NCBI RefSeq assembly: GCF_004363215.1
Contig: NZ_SNYS01000007.1
Location: 62,001 to 126,000 of the forward strand
Direction of reading: 5' to 3'
DNA: 64,000 bases
Source of the DNA: Methanimicrococcus blatticola
Lineage (GTDB): Archaea; Halobacteriota; Methanosarcinia; Methanosarcinales; Methanosarcinaceae
A model generated the notes under the pieces. That model saw only the letters and a list, made by a program, of their open reading frames with translations, had not been told where the DNA came from and made no database searches. Shown here piece by piece: positions 51,924-62,454 of the stretch. Within the stretch, counting starts at the first letter, position 1. Every line of letters begins with the position of its first letter. A program made the position numbers and the translations under genes.

Positions 51924-52913
51924 AAAGAACCCTTTTTTGAAAATGAATAAATGATACTGATTATAATGAGCAGTAATAAAGATGATGGAAGATTTACAAA
52001 GTAATTGAATATCTTTGAATTGCGGCAGATGAATGAACAAGATTAAAAAACGAGATAAATTTTCGACTGGATGTTAACTAATTGTTCGATGATTGACGAT
52101 AAAAGATCAAATATAATCGGCATTTGTCTCGCTTAAACTACTATAATGACCTGAAATATTGAAATAGATGAAATATTTATTATAAGCCTGAATGCGGAAA
52201 AGCATTCGACAGGATTTACCCAAAAACACGAACATAAAATCCCGTCAAATAACCTACCTAATGAAAATATCCGCTGAAATACGGCGGATATCTTTCATGT
52301 AAGGCTTCTTCTATCGTTTTAGGATGTTTTTCGTTTTTGAGGGTTTTGTTGTTTCGTTGGTTAAACTTTGTTGTGTTTTTGGGTAGCGTTTTTGGTATTA
52401 TTCGATGTGATTAACGGTAACCCGGAAAGTCATTCAAATTTGGTTTGGTTTTACAGGGTGGTTTACATGATATTTTGTTGCATGGGTTTGCATATATCGT
52501 TGAATGATACCTAAAGTTTCCTCACGTCGAATAAGCGTGAGTTATGAAGACAATTCCGCGAACGGAAAAGTCATTTTGACAGACCTGTCGAATTTTAACA
52601 GAATTTCGGCAATCGTGAAAGTTTTAAAATTTCAATCGAATTTTTAATTGAATTTCAAGCTCAATCTTAATTGAATTTTTAAGTTCAATCATTAAATTGA
52701 ATTTCAAGTTCAATCTTAATTGAATTTTTAAGTTCAATCAAATTTTAATTCAATGAAATTTACAGTTTTCAAGAAAACCTTTTTCAATCCGTTAGAATTT
52801 ACGCCATAGAATCAGGCGCAGGTCGGTTGCATAAAAGGAGCAGAACAAATGTCCTGCACCCTTTTATCCAATTCCTCATAGTTCGTTTTACACATGCGAA
52901 CGCCGCTTTTAAT
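51924..52913. other. Gene-free 990-bp interval between dnaK and dnaJ
   Basis: No ORF is credible here. From the dnaJ side: A/T-rich 51924-52160, a hairpin GAATGC-GGAAAA-GCATTC at about 52189-52206, and a perfect 8-bp hairpin ATATCCGC/GCGGATAT at about 52268-52292. A strongly T/G-skewed tract spans 52320-52400. CTCACG-N9-CGTGAG lies near 52520-52540 and TTCCG-CGAA-CGGAA near 52554-52567. An inverted pair-rich repeat array spans 52634-52755. A minus-strand TATA-like CTTATAATAAATATT at about 52173-52187 could begin a dnaJ transcript with a leader of about 220-240 nt. It could also hold a noncoding RNA. Confidence 0.45.
52634..52755. repeat. Tandem/inverted repeats of TTGAATTTCAAGTTCAATC type
   Basis: TTAATTGAATTTCAAGCTCA, TTAATTGAATTTTTAAGTTC and related phrases alternate five or six times with a 35-45-bp period. 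Each phrase is itself nearly palindromic (TTGAA...TTCAA). The array lies past the dnaK stop on the minus strand. Confidence 0.75.
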
Positions 52914-54836
52914 TTATTTTTGGTCGTCGCTTGAGCCGTCTTCGACAGGCTCTTCATAATCATTGGCATCGTTGTATTCAACCGGTTCTTCATATTCGGC
53001 ATCGACAGCATCGTCGTTTGAAGCCGTATATTCTTGTGATGCGCCATAATCGGCAGCACCAGAATCAGAACCAGCCTGAGCTTCGGAAGCTTTTCTGTAC
53101 AATGCTTCTGAAATCGGATAAACAGCGGTTTCTAAGGCTTCGGATTTGGCTTTAATTGCCTCAATATCCGGACCTTCAAGTGCTGTTTTAAGTTCATCCA
53201 TTGCCGTTTCGACCGCTTTCTTTTGATCTTCGGTCACGATATCGGCAGGAGCTTGAGAGACTGCTTTTTCAGCCGCGTTCAAGAGAGAATCGGCGTTGTT
53301 GCGGATTTCAATTTCTTCCTTTCTCTTCTTGTCTTCTTCGGCGTGCAATTCAGCATCTTTGACCATGCGGTCGATTTCTTCATCGGAAAGGCCGCCCGGT
53401 TTTTGGATGGTGATGGACTGCTTCTTGCCGGTGCCGAGGTCTTTGGCATCCACGTGAAGAATACCGTTTGCATCGATGTCAAACGTCACTTCAACCTGAG
53501 GAATGCCGCGGGGTGCCGGCGGAATGCCGTCTAAGATGAATCTGCCCAGTGTTTTGTTGCCGGACGCCACACTGCGTTCGCCCTGAAGAACATGGATTTC
53601 AACGGAAGTCTGATTGTTTGCAGCCGTTGAGAAGATCTGGCTCTTCTTGGTCGGAATCGTTGTGTTTCTCTCAATGAGAGGCGTGGAAACACCGCCGAGC
53701 GTTTCAATGCCGAGTGTTAACGGAATAACATCCAACAAAAGAATGTCTTTCACATCGCCTGTTAAAACACCGCCCTGAATTGCTGCGCCGACGGCAACGG
53801 CTTCATCGGGGTTGATGTTTTTGTACGGCTTCTTGTTGGTGAATTTTTCAATCAGTTCAACAACGGCGGGCATTCTTGTAGAGCCGCCGATAAGAATGAC
53901 TTTGTCAATCTTTTCGATGTCTAATTTAGAGTCTTCCAATGCCTGGCGCATAGAGACAAGCGTCTTGTCAAGAAGATCTTCAGTCATCTTTTCAAATTGC
54001 GCGCGGGTAATGTCAACGTCCAAGTGGAGTTGGTCGCCGTCAGGCCCGAGTGCGATAAACGGTAAGTTGATGTTGGTTGTGGTCACGCCGGAAAGCTCAA
54101 TCTTTGCTTTTTCGGCAGCGTCCTTCAAACGCTGGAGAGCGGCAAGATCTTTGGATAAGTCAGTGCCGTGGGATTTTTTGAATTCTGTCACGAGGAAGTC
54201 GACAATTCTGTTGTCAAAGTCGTCGCCGCCGAGACTTGTGTCACCGCTGGTTGACAAAACTTCAAAGATACCGTCGCCGATTTCCAAAATGGAAACGTCG
54301 AATGTTCCGCCGCCCAAGTCGTAAACAAGAATTTTTTGGTCTTTGGATCCTTCTTCCTTGTCAAGACCGTATGCTAAAGCAGCGGCGGTCGGTTCATTGA
54401 TAATTCTTAAAACTTCCAAACCGGCAATTGTTCCGGCATCCTTTGTTGCCTGTCTCTGGGCATCGTTGAAGTAAGCGGGAACTGTAATAACGGCTTGGGT
54501 GATGGATTCGCCGAGGTAGGCTTCTGCATCTGTCTTCAATTTCTGAAGAATCATCGCGGAAATTTCCTGCGGTGTATATTCCTTGTCGTTTAATGTGACC
54601 CTGTAATTTGCGTCGCCCATATGTCTCTTAATAGACTGGACAGTGTTTTTGGAGTTGGAAACAGCTTGTCTTTTGGCGATTTGGCCGACGAGCTTTTCAC
54701 CTTTTTTAGAAAATCCGACGACAGAGGGAGTTGTTCTGCCACCCTCGGCATTCGGAAGAACTGACGGCTCGCTGCCTTCCATAATTGCCATACATGAATT
54801 GGTTGTGCCTAAGTCAATGCCTAAGATTTTTGCCAT
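52914..54836 (-). CDS. dnaK: Chaperone protein DnaK (Hsp70)
   Basis: The 640-residue Hsp70 begins [20 protein letters not shown] (phosphate-1 motif). It has the phosphate-2 loop [32 protein letters not shown] and the peptide-binding domain with the lid. The tail is acidic (ends SSDDQK) rather than EEVD, as in bacterial-type DnaK. Methanogens obtained dnaK-dnaJ-grpE from bacteria. grpE lies just upstream on the same strand. Confidence 0.97.
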   Translation of the reverse strand: MAKILGIDLGTTNSCMAIMEGSEPSVLPNAEGGRTTPSVVGFSKKGEKLVGQIAKRQAVSNSKNTVQSIKRHMGDANYRVTLNDKEYTPQEISAMILQKLKTDAEAYLGESITQAVITVPAYFNDAQRQATKDAGTIAGLEVLRIINEPTAAALAYGLDKEEGSKDQKILVYDLGGGTFDVSILEIGDGIFEVLSTSGDTSLGGDDFDNRIVDFLVTEFKKSHGTDLSKDLAALQRLKDAAEKAKIELSGVTTTNINLPFIALGPDGDQLHLDVDITRAQFEKMTEDLLDKTLVSMRQALEDSKLDIEKIDKVILIGGSTRMPAVVELIEKFTNKKPYKNINPDEAVAVGAAIQGGVLTGDVKDILLLDVIPLTLGIETLGGVSTPLIERNTTIPTKKSQIFSTAANNQTSVEIHVLQGERSVASGNKTLGRFILDGIPPAPRGIPQVEVTFDIDANGILHVDAKDLGTGKKQSITIQKPGGLSDEEIDRMVKDAELHAEEDKKRKEEIEIRNNADSLLNAAEKAVSQAPADIVTEDQKKAVETAMDELKTALEGPDIEAIKAKSEALETAVYPISEALYRKASEAQAGSDSGAADYGASQEYTASNDDAVDAEYEEPVEYNDANDYEEPVEDGSSDDQK

Positions 54837-54954
54837 ATATATTCACCTTTTGTTTTTGATTTGTAGAGAATTTACGATTTATTGATTTTTTTTGAATTTA
54901 TAAATTGGAAATTGAATGGAATGTGTGAAATGACTTGATAATGAAATGTGCGTC

Positions 54955-55596
54955 TCATTCATCAGGCTCAGTTGAAACCGTCACCGTTGCCGGGCGGATC
55001 ACTTTGGAATGCAGCGTATAACCGGGTTTGAAAACTTCGACAATCGTTTCTTCAGGGCAATCCGCCATCGGAATTTGCGCGACGGATTCATGAAGATGCG
55101 GGTCGAATTCAGTTCCGGGTTCTGAAGATATTTTTGAAAGCCCGCTTGATTCAAGATAATTCATAAATTGGCGGTATGTGTTTTTCACGCCCTCCATCAA
55201 TGAATCCTTGTCCGCCGATTCTTTTTCGGCAGAAGCAATCGCGCGTTCGAAATTATCGGCGACTTCGATCATGTTTAACATAAGCGGTTCGCTTGCAAAT
55301 TTCTTAATATCTTCAATATGTTTTTGATTGCGTTTTTTATAATTTTCAAAGTCAGCCGCAAGTGTGAGATATGCAGAAGTTAAATCTTCCACCCGTTTTA
55401 ATAAGGCGGCGTTTTCTTCCGATAAAGCATCGGATTGGACACCCTCGCTTTGTCCGATGTTGCCATCGGTCTCGGCAGTTGTTCCGCCGTCTTCTTCGGG
55501 GATGCATTCTGACATGAAAGAATCGTCTTCCGCCGATTCGGCAGAATCGGATTGAACGGCTTCATCATCATATTCTGTGTGACTCATGTTTTTCAT
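54955..55596 (-). CDS. grpE: Nucleotide exchange factor GrpE
   Basis: The conserved product starts at M-K-N-M-S-H-T-E-Y (ATG at 55596, or ATG three codons later). It has an acidic N-terminus of about 75 residues, a long coiled-coil helix (about 80-130, with YLTLAADFENYKKRNQKH), and the beta domain with EVADNFERAI and GTEFDPHLHESVAQIP. GrpE releases ADP from DnaK. A TATA-like TTTATATACC at 55643-55652 precedes the start by about 50 bp. An upstream in-frame extension to 55737 is not conserved in the family. A dnaK start is 118 bp downstream. Confidence 0.93.
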   Translation of the reverse strand: MKNMSHTEYDDEAVQSDSAESAEDDSFMSECIPEEDGGTTAETDGNIGQSEGVQSDALSEENAALLKRVEDLTSAYLTLAADFENYKKRNQKHIEDIKKFASEPLMLNMIEVADNFERAIASAEKESADKDSLMEGVKNTYRQFMNYLESSGLSKISSEPGTEFDPHLHESVAQIPMADCPEETIVEVFKPGYTLHSKVIRPATVTVSTEPDE

Positions 55597-55835
55597 CCTA
55601 AATTCCAAAGGAGTAATAATTGAACAAATCATAAATATGTCAAAGGTATATAAAGGTTTCTTGCATCGAGGCAATTTTTTGAAAATAAACGAGCTCGGCT
55701 GAAATAATAACCAATGGTTAGTATTCAAATAAGCCAATTTAACTGAACAAAATAAATTAGACAGATTGCATGAATAAAGCCCCGGTTATAATACATGATA
55801 GAAATGAAAAATAAGATTTACAGACGAACTGCAAA

Positions 55836-56336
55836 TCAGAAATTTTCAAAGTATTTTAAAAGGATGACAGAGCCGATTAAACAAAATGCAACGGCCACTA
55901 TGAATACATCCCCGCCGATACCTGCTACAGTTCCGTCGTAAGCCATAAAGACAAATTTAACGAGTGCCATAACCAAAATAGTTAAACAAAACGCAACCAA
56001 AAAAGCGACGACGACAGCAGTTGTTCTGCGAACGAAACGTGAATTGAAAAACTCATATCCGATGACGAATAAAACGGCAAAGATTAACAGAACCAACGCG
56101 ATCGGAATCGGTTGTGCCCCTCGGTCGGAAATCATTCCATAGATACCATAGAGGGAAAAAGTCAAAAACAATGCCATTGCGAGTGAGATTAAAAACGTCC
56201 TTAAATAACTGTTTTTCAGTTTATTATTAAATGACGGAAGTGCAGGGAGACTCGATTTATTTTTCTCTGTATATTTTCTCGGCGCTATAAAAACACCACC
56301 TATTGAATTGTGTGAAATAAAACTAAAAGCCGGCAA
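55836..56336 (-). CDS. Four-helix membrane protein of unknown function
   Basis: I do not recognise this family. The 166-residue protein has a polar N-terminus (about 45 residues) and four membrane helices (about 46-68, 78-96, 107-127, 139-160). It is next to grpE-dnaK on the same strand but 240 bp from the grpE start. Its start is not fixed by a clear ribosome-binding site. A link to the heat-shock genes is possible but not shown. Confidence 0.6.
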   Translation of the reverse strand: MPAFSFISHNSIGGVFIAPRKYTEKNKSSLPALPSFNNKLKNSYLRTFLISLAMALFLTFSLYGIYGMISDRGAQPIPIALVLLIFAVLFVIGYEFFNSRFVRRTTAVVVAFLVAFCLTILVMALVKFVFMAYDGTVAGIGGDVFIVAVAFCLIGSVILLKYFENF

Positions 56337-56606
56337 ATATGGCGAACCGACAAGTGAAGTAAAGTAATTGATAGAAATACAACTATTAAAAATTTAGCCT
56401 TTATATCATTGATTCATTTTTCACTTCCAATCAAGACGGAGATTTTTCAAACGCATTTGGAAAAACAATTCTGCAATAAACTTTAAATCATAAGATATCT
56501 TTTCAGAGTCATTATTGCAGACATTCAGGCTGACGGCTTTCATGCCTGCAGTCTTATGAATTCTAATTATTCTTAATTTTATCAATAATTAAACAGGAGA
56601 TAGAAG

Positions 56607-56771
56607 ATGACTAAAGTCGATAACTGTACAACATGCGGCAAAAATCTCGTCGAAGACGGAAGCGTCAGATTCCCCTGCCCGAAATGCGGCGAAGGAATCG
56701 GAAGATGCCAGAGTTGCCGTGTCCTCGCCAACACCTACGAATGCACAAAATGCGGATTCGTCGGACCCTGA
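56607..56771 (+). CDS. Small zinc-ribbon protein next to aEF-1beta
   Basis: The 54-residue protein has four CxxC pairs: CTTC, CPKC, CQSC and CTKC. This matches small archaeal zinc-finger proteins (the HVO_2753-type family in haloarchaea), which are commonly encoded directly before aEF-1beta. GGAGA at 56596-56600 precedes the ATG at 56607. The downstream gene follows 51 bp later on the same strand, making an operon likely. Nucleic-acid binding is suspected but the molecular role is unknown. Confidence 0.88.
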   Translation: MTKVDNCTTCGKNLVEDGSVRFPCPKCGEGIGRCQSCRVLANTYECTKCGFVGP

Positions 56772-56822
56772 GCGAGATTGAAGAGAATTAAAAACATACA
56801 AATTATTAAAAAAGGTGAAATT

Positions 56823-57092
56823 ATGAGCGGTGTTGCAGCAACAATTAAAGTTATGCCGGCAGATGCTGACACAGACTTAAACGCACTCAAAGAAGCAATC
56901 AAAGCAGCCATCCCTGCAAGCGGAAAACTCAACGGTGAAATCATTGAAGAACCGATCGCGTTCGGCTTAAAAGCATTGATGGTGACCGTCATCGTTGAAG
57001 ACGATGAAGGCGGCATTGAACCCGTCGAAGATGCATTAAACGAAATTCCCGAAGCGGAAAGCGTGAGTGTCATCAACCTCGACAGAATTTAA
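56823..57092 (+). CDS. Translation elongation factor 1-beta (aEF-1beta)
   Basis: The 89-residue protein matches archaeal EF-1B: MSGVAATIKVMPADADTDLN, EEPIAFGLKALMVTVIVEDD and the C-terminal IPEAESVSVINLDRI. It promotes GDP/GTP exchange on EF-1alpha. AAAGGTGAAATT precedes the ATG at 56823. An in-frame 15-codon upstream extension was rejected. It is likely cotranscribed with the zinc-ribbon gene. Confidence 0.95.
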   Translation: MSGVAATIKVMPADADTDLNALKEAIKAAIPASGKLNGEIIEEPIAFGLKALMVTVIVEDDEGGIEPVEDALNEIPEAESVSVINLDRI

Positions 57093-57442
57093 GATTAATA
57101 CAAACCAAATTACTGAAATCGGATTATCCGGTTTCACTCTTTTTTAATTTTTAAGACAGGAAAGAAGACATTCTTTAGTTTTATGACTTTTTTGGAATGG
57201 CTTTTATTTATGATTGCGGCATCCGTCGCGCGCGAGACAGGATTTCCCGAAAATATTAAAAGAATAGTCCGATTGAAAATAAAAAGAAGAAAAGAACGAA
57301 AATAAAAAAAGAGTGAAGATAAAGAAAAAGCGAAGATAAAGAAGAGTGAAAATAAAAAAGCAGAGATAACAGAAGAACGAAAATAAAAAAGAGAAGAGTG
57401 AAGACTCAAAAGAGTCTTCAGTCATGATTTTCGATTTATCAT
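57093..57442. other. Convergent intergenic region between aEF-1beta and thermosome
   Basis: A T-rich run at about 57136-57150 probably ends the aEF-1beta transcript. The 57280-57415 stretch is almost entirely purine on the plus strand (GAAGATAAAGAA-like repeats), which is a polypyrimidine terminator for the minus-strand thermosome transcript. Nothing else is seen. Confidence 0.6.
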
Positions 57443-59092
57443 TTATCTGCGTTCGTTCATTTGCGGCGGAGCCATGCCGTTGTAGGTGGCGGCCATATGA
57501 GAAGCCGGCGCATCCGGAATTTCACGCGTGACGGTTGCGCGAAGCATGTCATCAATTCTGAGAATCATAATTGCAGCTTCGGTTGCGGCTTTAATTGTGT
57601 TGGCTTTAACGCGGTACGGATCAACAACGCCTGCTTCAAGCATGTCCGTGATTTTTCCGGTGAACACATTAATTCCCGCATTTTTGTTTTTCGTGTGTTC
57701 GGCGCGAAGTGCCAATGAAAGATCAATGACATCCAAGCCGCCGTTGCGGATAAGCGTCTTCGGGAGTTCTTCCAATGCGTCTGCGTATGCGGAAATGACA
57801 CGCTGGTCGTAACCGCCTGCCTTCGGGGCGTAAGCGGAGAGGCCGAGTGCGACTGCCATTTCGCTGGCACCGCCGCCGGCAACAATCTTGCCGTCTTCGA
57901 TGACGGATTTGATGACCCAGAGCGCATCGTCAAGTGCTGTGTCAACGCTGTCAGCGTGCTGAAGCGTTTCACCGCGGACAACAATTGTCGCAACCGTTGA
58001 GTTGTGACCGCCGCGAATGTAGGTTTTGCCGCCGCCGTTTCGTGTGTCGCGTTCAAGCAAATCAGCACTGCCCAAATCATTTTCTGTGATTTCTTTAGGG
58101 TTGCGGATGATTTTTGCGCCTGTTGCGTAAGACACGTTTTCGATATCTTTTTCTTCCATCGGGCGGGAAACGAAAACATCATGCTTTTCAAGGTATTCCA
58201 AAACAGGACCTCTGACAACTTTCGTTGAGAAAACAGCGGTTGCGCCGGTGTCAACGATTTTCTTGGCAATTGCGGTCAAATCGTTTCTTTCGCCGTCAAT
58301 GATTTTTTGGCGTTCTTCAGGAGAACTGACAACCATGACGGAATTGGCTTTCGTTTTATTGGCAATGATTTCCGTATCCAAAAGCGCGATTTTCGGGTTT
58401 TCGATTCTTTTCGGTGCTTTTCTGCTGAGCGCGCCGGTGTTTAACGCGATGCCTTCAATGACTTCGGATTCGTCAATTCTTCTCTGAAGCTCGACAACAC
58501 GAATAATTTTAGTTCTGACATCCACAAAACCGTCTTCTTCAACGATTTCTGCGGCTTTGACACAAAGGTCTGCTAAGAATTCTTTGTGAACATCAGGTGC
58601 TTTTCCGGTAATGGAAGTCATAGCGACTTTCTTTAAGATGTCTGCACGATCGCCTTTTGCCACATCAATAGCAGAGTTTTCCAAAAGCTCAAGCGCTTTG
58701 GTTTCGGCGATCCGGTATCCCTTAACAATTGCGGACGGATGAATTCCTTTGCGAACAAGTTTTTCGGCTTTGTCCAAAAGCGCGGCGGAAAGGATAACAG
58801 AACTTGTTGTTCCGTCGCCTGCTGTAGATTCAACGGATCGGGCAACTTCGACAACCATTTTAGCTGCCGGATGTTCGATGCCGATGTCTTTTAAGATATT
58901 GACGCCGTCATTTGTCATGCTGACTTGACCCATTTTATTAATCAGCATTTTATCCATGCCTTTGGGGCCGAGCGTACTCTGAACAAGACCGGCCACCGCT
59001 TTTGCGGCGTTGATGTTCATAAAGAGCGCTTCGTTTCCTTTTGTTCTTTCTTTTCCCGGGTCTAAGACAATAATCGGACCTGTTTTTGCCAT
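57443..59092 (-). CDS. Thermosome (group II chaperonin) subunit
   Basis: The 549-residue protein has the chaperonin signatures KGMDKMLI near residue 43, [18 protein letters not shown] near 88 (ATP site) and [20 protein letters not shown] near 402. It assembles into the double-ring folding machine of archaea. The C-terminus ends [12 protein letters not shown] and lacks the long Gly/Met tail seen in many homologs. R2 copy C lies 240 bp upstream of its start. No second subunit gene is visible in the window. Confidence 0.97.
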   Translation of the reverse strand: MAKTGPIIVLDPGKERTKGNEALFMNINAAKAVAGLVQSTLGPKGMDKMLINKMGQVSMTNDGVNILKDIGIEHPAAKMVVEVARSVESTAGDGTTSSVILSAALLDKAEKLVRKGIHPSAIVKGYRIAETKALELLENSAIDVAKGDRADILKKVAMTSITGKAPDVHKEFLADLCVKAAEIVEEDGFVDVRTKIIRVVELQRRIDESEVIEGIALNTGALSRKAPKRIENPKIALLDTEIIANKTKANSVMVVSSPEERQKIIDGERNDLTAIAKKIVDTGATAVFSTKVVRGPVLEYLEKHDVFVSRPMEEKDIENVSYATGAKIIRNPKEITENDLGSADLLERDTRNGGGKTYIRGGHNSTVATIVVRGETLQHADSVDTALDDALWVIKSVIEDGKIVAGGGASEMAVALGLSAYAPKAGGYDQRVISAYADALEELPKTLIRNGGLDVIDLSLALRAEHTKNKNAGINVFTGKITDMLEAGVVDPYRVKANTIKAATEAAIMILRIDDMLRATVTREIPDAPASHMAATYNGMAPPQMNERR

Positions 59093-59418
59093 TCTTATGT
59101 CTCCTGATTTTGAATAATAGAATAATAATTAAAGTTAAAACAAACTTTTCAAGATGCATCGCGATGTTTTAAAAACAAAAATAACTTGAAAAAGATGAAA
59201 TTTCAGATAGAAATCTAACAAATAACTGATTAAAGTTCTATAAAAAACCATCGGTCTCAAAAAACAGATGAGCGGCAGGTGAAGAGAGTATAAGAGCCGC
59301 AAAAGAGCAGTAAAAGAGCCATAAAAAGAAGCGCACAAAAATGATATTTTCATTCATCGTTTTCTCATATTTTTCTTTCATGAAAAAATGAGATCACCGT
59401 TTTTCTCAAAATAGATTA

Positions 59419-59836
59419 AACCCGAAACAACCGACCGCTAATTTACATTCCGAATTGAGTGAAACGAAATGAGGAATGGAAATTTGCGGATTCGTACTCA
59501 TCCGATACAGCAAAAATGAGAAACAGTTTTTCAAGAAGTTGACTTCATTTACAGCATTTGTTTTACAGCATATATTTGATTTGCAGCGTGCGTCAAGTTT
59601 GCGACATTTAGTTTGCTGTGTGCATCCGATTTGCCGTATGCATCCGATTTGCTGTGTGCATCTGATTTGCTGTGTGCATCCGATTTGCCGTGTGCATCCG
59701 ATTTGCCGTGTGCAGTTGGTTTGCTGCGTGCATCTGCTCTTTCTTAGCACACCCGTTCGCTTACGCGAACGGAACCGCCGTCACCCGTCGTTTGAGTTGC
59801 TGCTTGTGTCTGCCTTGCCGCGCGCGAGCCGCTCCA
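59419..59836. repeat. Dispersed repeat family R2, copy C
   Basis: This copy occupies much of the 976-bp divergent gap between the thermosome and pheT genes (59093-60068). Hairpin 1 has arms AATTTACATTCC (59440-59451) and GGAATGGAAATT (59473-59484). The conserved GCGGATTCGTAC and CCGATACAGCAAAA follow. The TTTGCTGCGTGCATCTGCTC segment (59720-59739) precedes hairpin 2 (CGTTCGC-TTAC-GCGAACG, 59754-59771). The end is GCCGCGCGCGAGCCGCTCCA. The remaining 59837-60068 has TCGAATTATAA direct repeats and a TATA box at about 60033-60040 for pheT. Confidence 0.88.
59612..59737 (+). repeat. 18-bp minisatellite inside R2 copy C
   Basis: Seven contiguous 18-bp units start at 59612, 59630, 59648, 59666, 59684, 59702 and 59720, each close to TTTGCTGTGTGCATCCGA. 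The last unit is the conserved R2 segment present once in copies A and B, so the array is an expansion of part of the element. Confidence 0.92.
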
Positions 59837-60068
59837 GTCGTATAAAAAATAAAAACGCTAACCCGAAATTATAAAAAATAAAAATCGACCATGAATTATA
59901 AAGAAATAAGAAAAAGAAACGAACTCGAATTATAACTCGAATTATAAACGGAATAATTCATATATCAAAGGAAGCGTTTAATAAATCCGATTCATTGAAA
60001 TTAATCATATTTCTATTATTATTCTACTCTACATTATATCTAAATTCATCTTTCAAATCTGATTCATT

Positions 60069-61712
60069 ATGCCTGTTATTACTGTTGATTCAAAGGATCT
60101 GGAGACGCTTTCCGGCATTGACCGGCAGAAAATTATTGACAATGTCTCTATGATCGGTGCCGAAGTCGAACGTGTCGAAGAAGAAACAATCGATATCGAA
60201 TTTTTCCCAAACCGCCCCGACCTTTACAGCGTTGAAGGCGTTTCTCGTGCAATGAAAGCGTTCTTCGGCATGTCGCCCGGCCTTAAGAAATATACCATTA
60301 ACCCGCCGCAGATTGAAATCACGATTAAAAAAGAAGTCAAAGATGTACGCCCCGTTCTCGGCTGTGCTGTCGTCCGCGGACTTTCATTCACTTCCGCATC
60401 CATTAAGTCACTCATGGATTTGCAGGAAGATCTGCACTGGGCACTCGGTCGCGGCCGCAAAAAAGTTTCAATCGGTGTCCATGATATGACCGGCATTACC
60501 GCGCCTTTTACATACACAACAGAATCACCGGACTATGCATTTGTTCCGCTGGATCATACCGAAAAAATGACAATGACGGAAATCTTGGAAAAGCATGCCA
60601 AAGGCGTCAAGTTTGCCCACCTTGTTAAAGATATGACCAAATATCCGATTATCAAAGACGCGAACGGAAATGTTTTGTCATTCCCGCCGATTATCAACGG
60701 AACCTTGACAACCGTCACCGAATCAACGAAAGAATTATTTATCGACGTTACCGGCACGAGCAAAGAAGTGTACACGGCATTAAATATTGTCGTTGCCGCC
60801 CTTGCCGAACGCGGCGGCATTATTGAAGCCGTTAAAATTATTGATGAAAGCGCAAACAAAAAAGAATCGGAAACAATTCTTCCGAACCTGGAACCGTTGG
60901 TACAGATTATTGCGCAGGAAGAAATCGAAACCCACCTCGGATTTAAATTATCAGCCGACGAAGTGATTCAATCCCTTGCGAAAATGGGATTTGACGCGAC
61001 CTTGATTTCGAAAAATCCTGCCGCTTTTGAGGTTTTAATTCCGGCATACCGCGCTGATATTTTGCATAAATATGATGTGATTGAAGACGTGGCAATCGGA
61101 TACGGCTACGCCAACATTCCGGCAAAGCTGCCCGAAAATTACACAGCAGGCAAATCCAATCCGCTTTCAGTTTCAAGACTTGCCGCAAGCGAAGCGATGA
61201 TCAGTCTCGGCTACAGTCAAGTTATGCCGTTTACGCTGACGAGCGAAAAGATTCATTTTGAAAACATGCGCCGCCCCGTGACAAACGATGTGACGTACGT
61301 GATACATCCGATCAGCGAAGACCAGACAATGATTCGAACAACGATTTTGCCCGGTCTTTTGGAAATTTTAGCACTCAACCGTCACAGAGAATTACCGCAG
61401 AAGATTTTTGAAGTCGGCGAAGTGGCTGTCAACGCTAAAAACAAACAAAAAATCGCGGCGGTTTCAATTCACCACGCGGCCAACTTTACGGAAATGTCTG
61501 AAGTTGTGGATGCGTTTTTAAGAGAAACGAAAACGGAATACGAAATCAAAGAATCCGACGATCCGGCTTTCCTTCCGGGAAGAGTGGCAGACATTTACGT
61601 CGGCGGCAAAAAGGTCGGCGTTTTCGGCGAATTGCATCCCGGCGTTTTAACAGCGTTTGAACTCGGATACGCCGTTATCGGTTTTGAAGCGGATATGTCT
61701 TTGATTTTCTGA
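60069..61712 (+). CDS. pheT: Phenylalanyl-tRNA synthetase beta subunit
   Basis: The 547-residue subunit matches archaeal/eukaryotic-type Phe[40 protein letters not shown] near residue 46, the B5 domain ([18 protein letters not shown] near 287) and [19 protein letters not shown]-type sequence near 420. It holds the editing site (B3/B4), while PheS carries the catalytic site. pheS is not in the window. A TATA box near 60033-60040 would place transcription within a few bases of the ATG, so the mRNA may be leaderless. Confidence 0.96.
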   Translation: MPVITVDSKDLETLSGIDRQKIIDNVSMIGAEVERVEEETIDIEFFPNRPDLYSVEGVSRAMKAFFGMSPGLKKYTINPPQIEITIKKEVKDVRPVLGCAVVRGLSFTSASIKSLMDLQEDLHWALGRGRKKVSIGVHDMTGITAPFTYTTESPDYAFVPLDHTEKMTMTEILEKHAKGVKFAHLVKDMTKYPIIKDANGNVLSFPPIINGTLTTVTESTKELFIDVTGTSKEVYTALNIVVAALAERGGIIEAVKIIDESANKKESETILPNLEPLVQIIAQEEIETHLGFKLSADEVIQSLAKMGFDATLISKNPAAFEVLIPAYRADILHKYDVIEDVAIGYGYANIPAKLPENYTAGKSNPLSVSRLAASEAMISLGYSQVMPFTLTSEKIHFENMRRPVTNDVTYVIHPISEDQTMIRTTILPGLLEILALNRHRELPQKIFEVGEVAVNAKNKQKIAAVSIHHAANFTEMSEVVDAFLRETKTEYEIKESDDPAFLPGRVADIYVGGKKVGVFGELHPGVLTAFELGYAVIGFEADMSLIF

Positions 61713-62039
61713 TATATTCCTGACTTTTTTTAATATTTTTTAAAATTTTTATTTTTAAATTGTTTTTTAATTAGATTCTAATTATTTTTAATTATTTACG
61801 AATTATTTTCCGGTTATTTAGATAATAATTAAGAAAGCGGCAGCTTTGAATTTTTCAAAGAGAAGCATGGTTGGAAAACGGAAACGGCCCGGATATTTTG
61901 TGAAAGTGTTTTTGAAAATATTGTGAAAAATATAAAAAATGAAAAACTCAATTTTAGTTGAATATCAAAAAACCGATAAATAAATAGAAAAACGAATAAT
62001 GCCGACGAATATCGAAAAAATAATCTGAATTTTTGAAAA

Positions 62040-62220
62040 GAAAGAAGGATTAAAAGCTGTCGACGGAGTGTGTTTTGGGGATTTCCCGCCGACAAATAAA
62101 AAGAATCAAAATGTTGTTGGGGGTCAACATTTTGTTTAACGGTTTGATAAGGATTGTTTTACGGAGGTTGTGTCGTCAGACAAAAAAGTGTAAAACAACT
62201 TACGTTTACCTAACCCTATT
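62040..62220 (-). ncRNA. Candidate structured small RNA (minus strand)
   Basis: Between convergent pheT and larC (61713-62454, no gene), a minus-strand TATA box CTATATATAC lies at 62250-62241. About 25 nt downstream begins a segment with three stem-loops. Stem 3 is GTAAAACAA/TTGTTTTAC (62190-62198 with 62154-62162). Stem 2 is CAAAATGTTG/CAACATTTTG (62107-62116 with 62125-62134), with an ACCCCCAA loop. Stem 1 is at 62058-62066 with 62086-62094. In stem 1 the only irregular pair is G-U on the minus strand but A-C on the plus strand. A T/C-rich tail at 62040-62056 (minus) suits termination. The first loop exposes ACCTCC, complementary to Shine-Dalgarno sites. Confidence 0.5.
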
Positions 62221-62454
62221 TCTTTCTAAATATTTCAGGTGTATATATAGTTATCGGATTTTTGAAACCGCCGACCGCTTTTAAAAAAACGATAAAACAG
62301 ATACAGCAGATTATATGAAAAAGAAGGCATGGGTCAAACAAAAACATAAGCGGTCGAAAAATAAATTGTAATAAAAAATCGAAAAGAAAAAAAGTAAAGA
62401 AGAAAAATAAAAGAAAAAAAGTAAAAGAAAAAATAAAGAAAAGAAAAAATAAAT

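Noticed and set aside
52170-52560. RNase P RNA on the minus strand (GAGGAAAC ... GGCTTATAA strings)
   Set aside because: The strings resemble RNase P conserved regions, but the long-range helix P4 cannot be formed between them and the remaining segments do not fit the family.
53812-54324. 170-residue plus-strand ORF opposite dnaK
   Set aside because: The strongly conserved Hsp70 lies on the other strand, so this is a codon-bias shadow.
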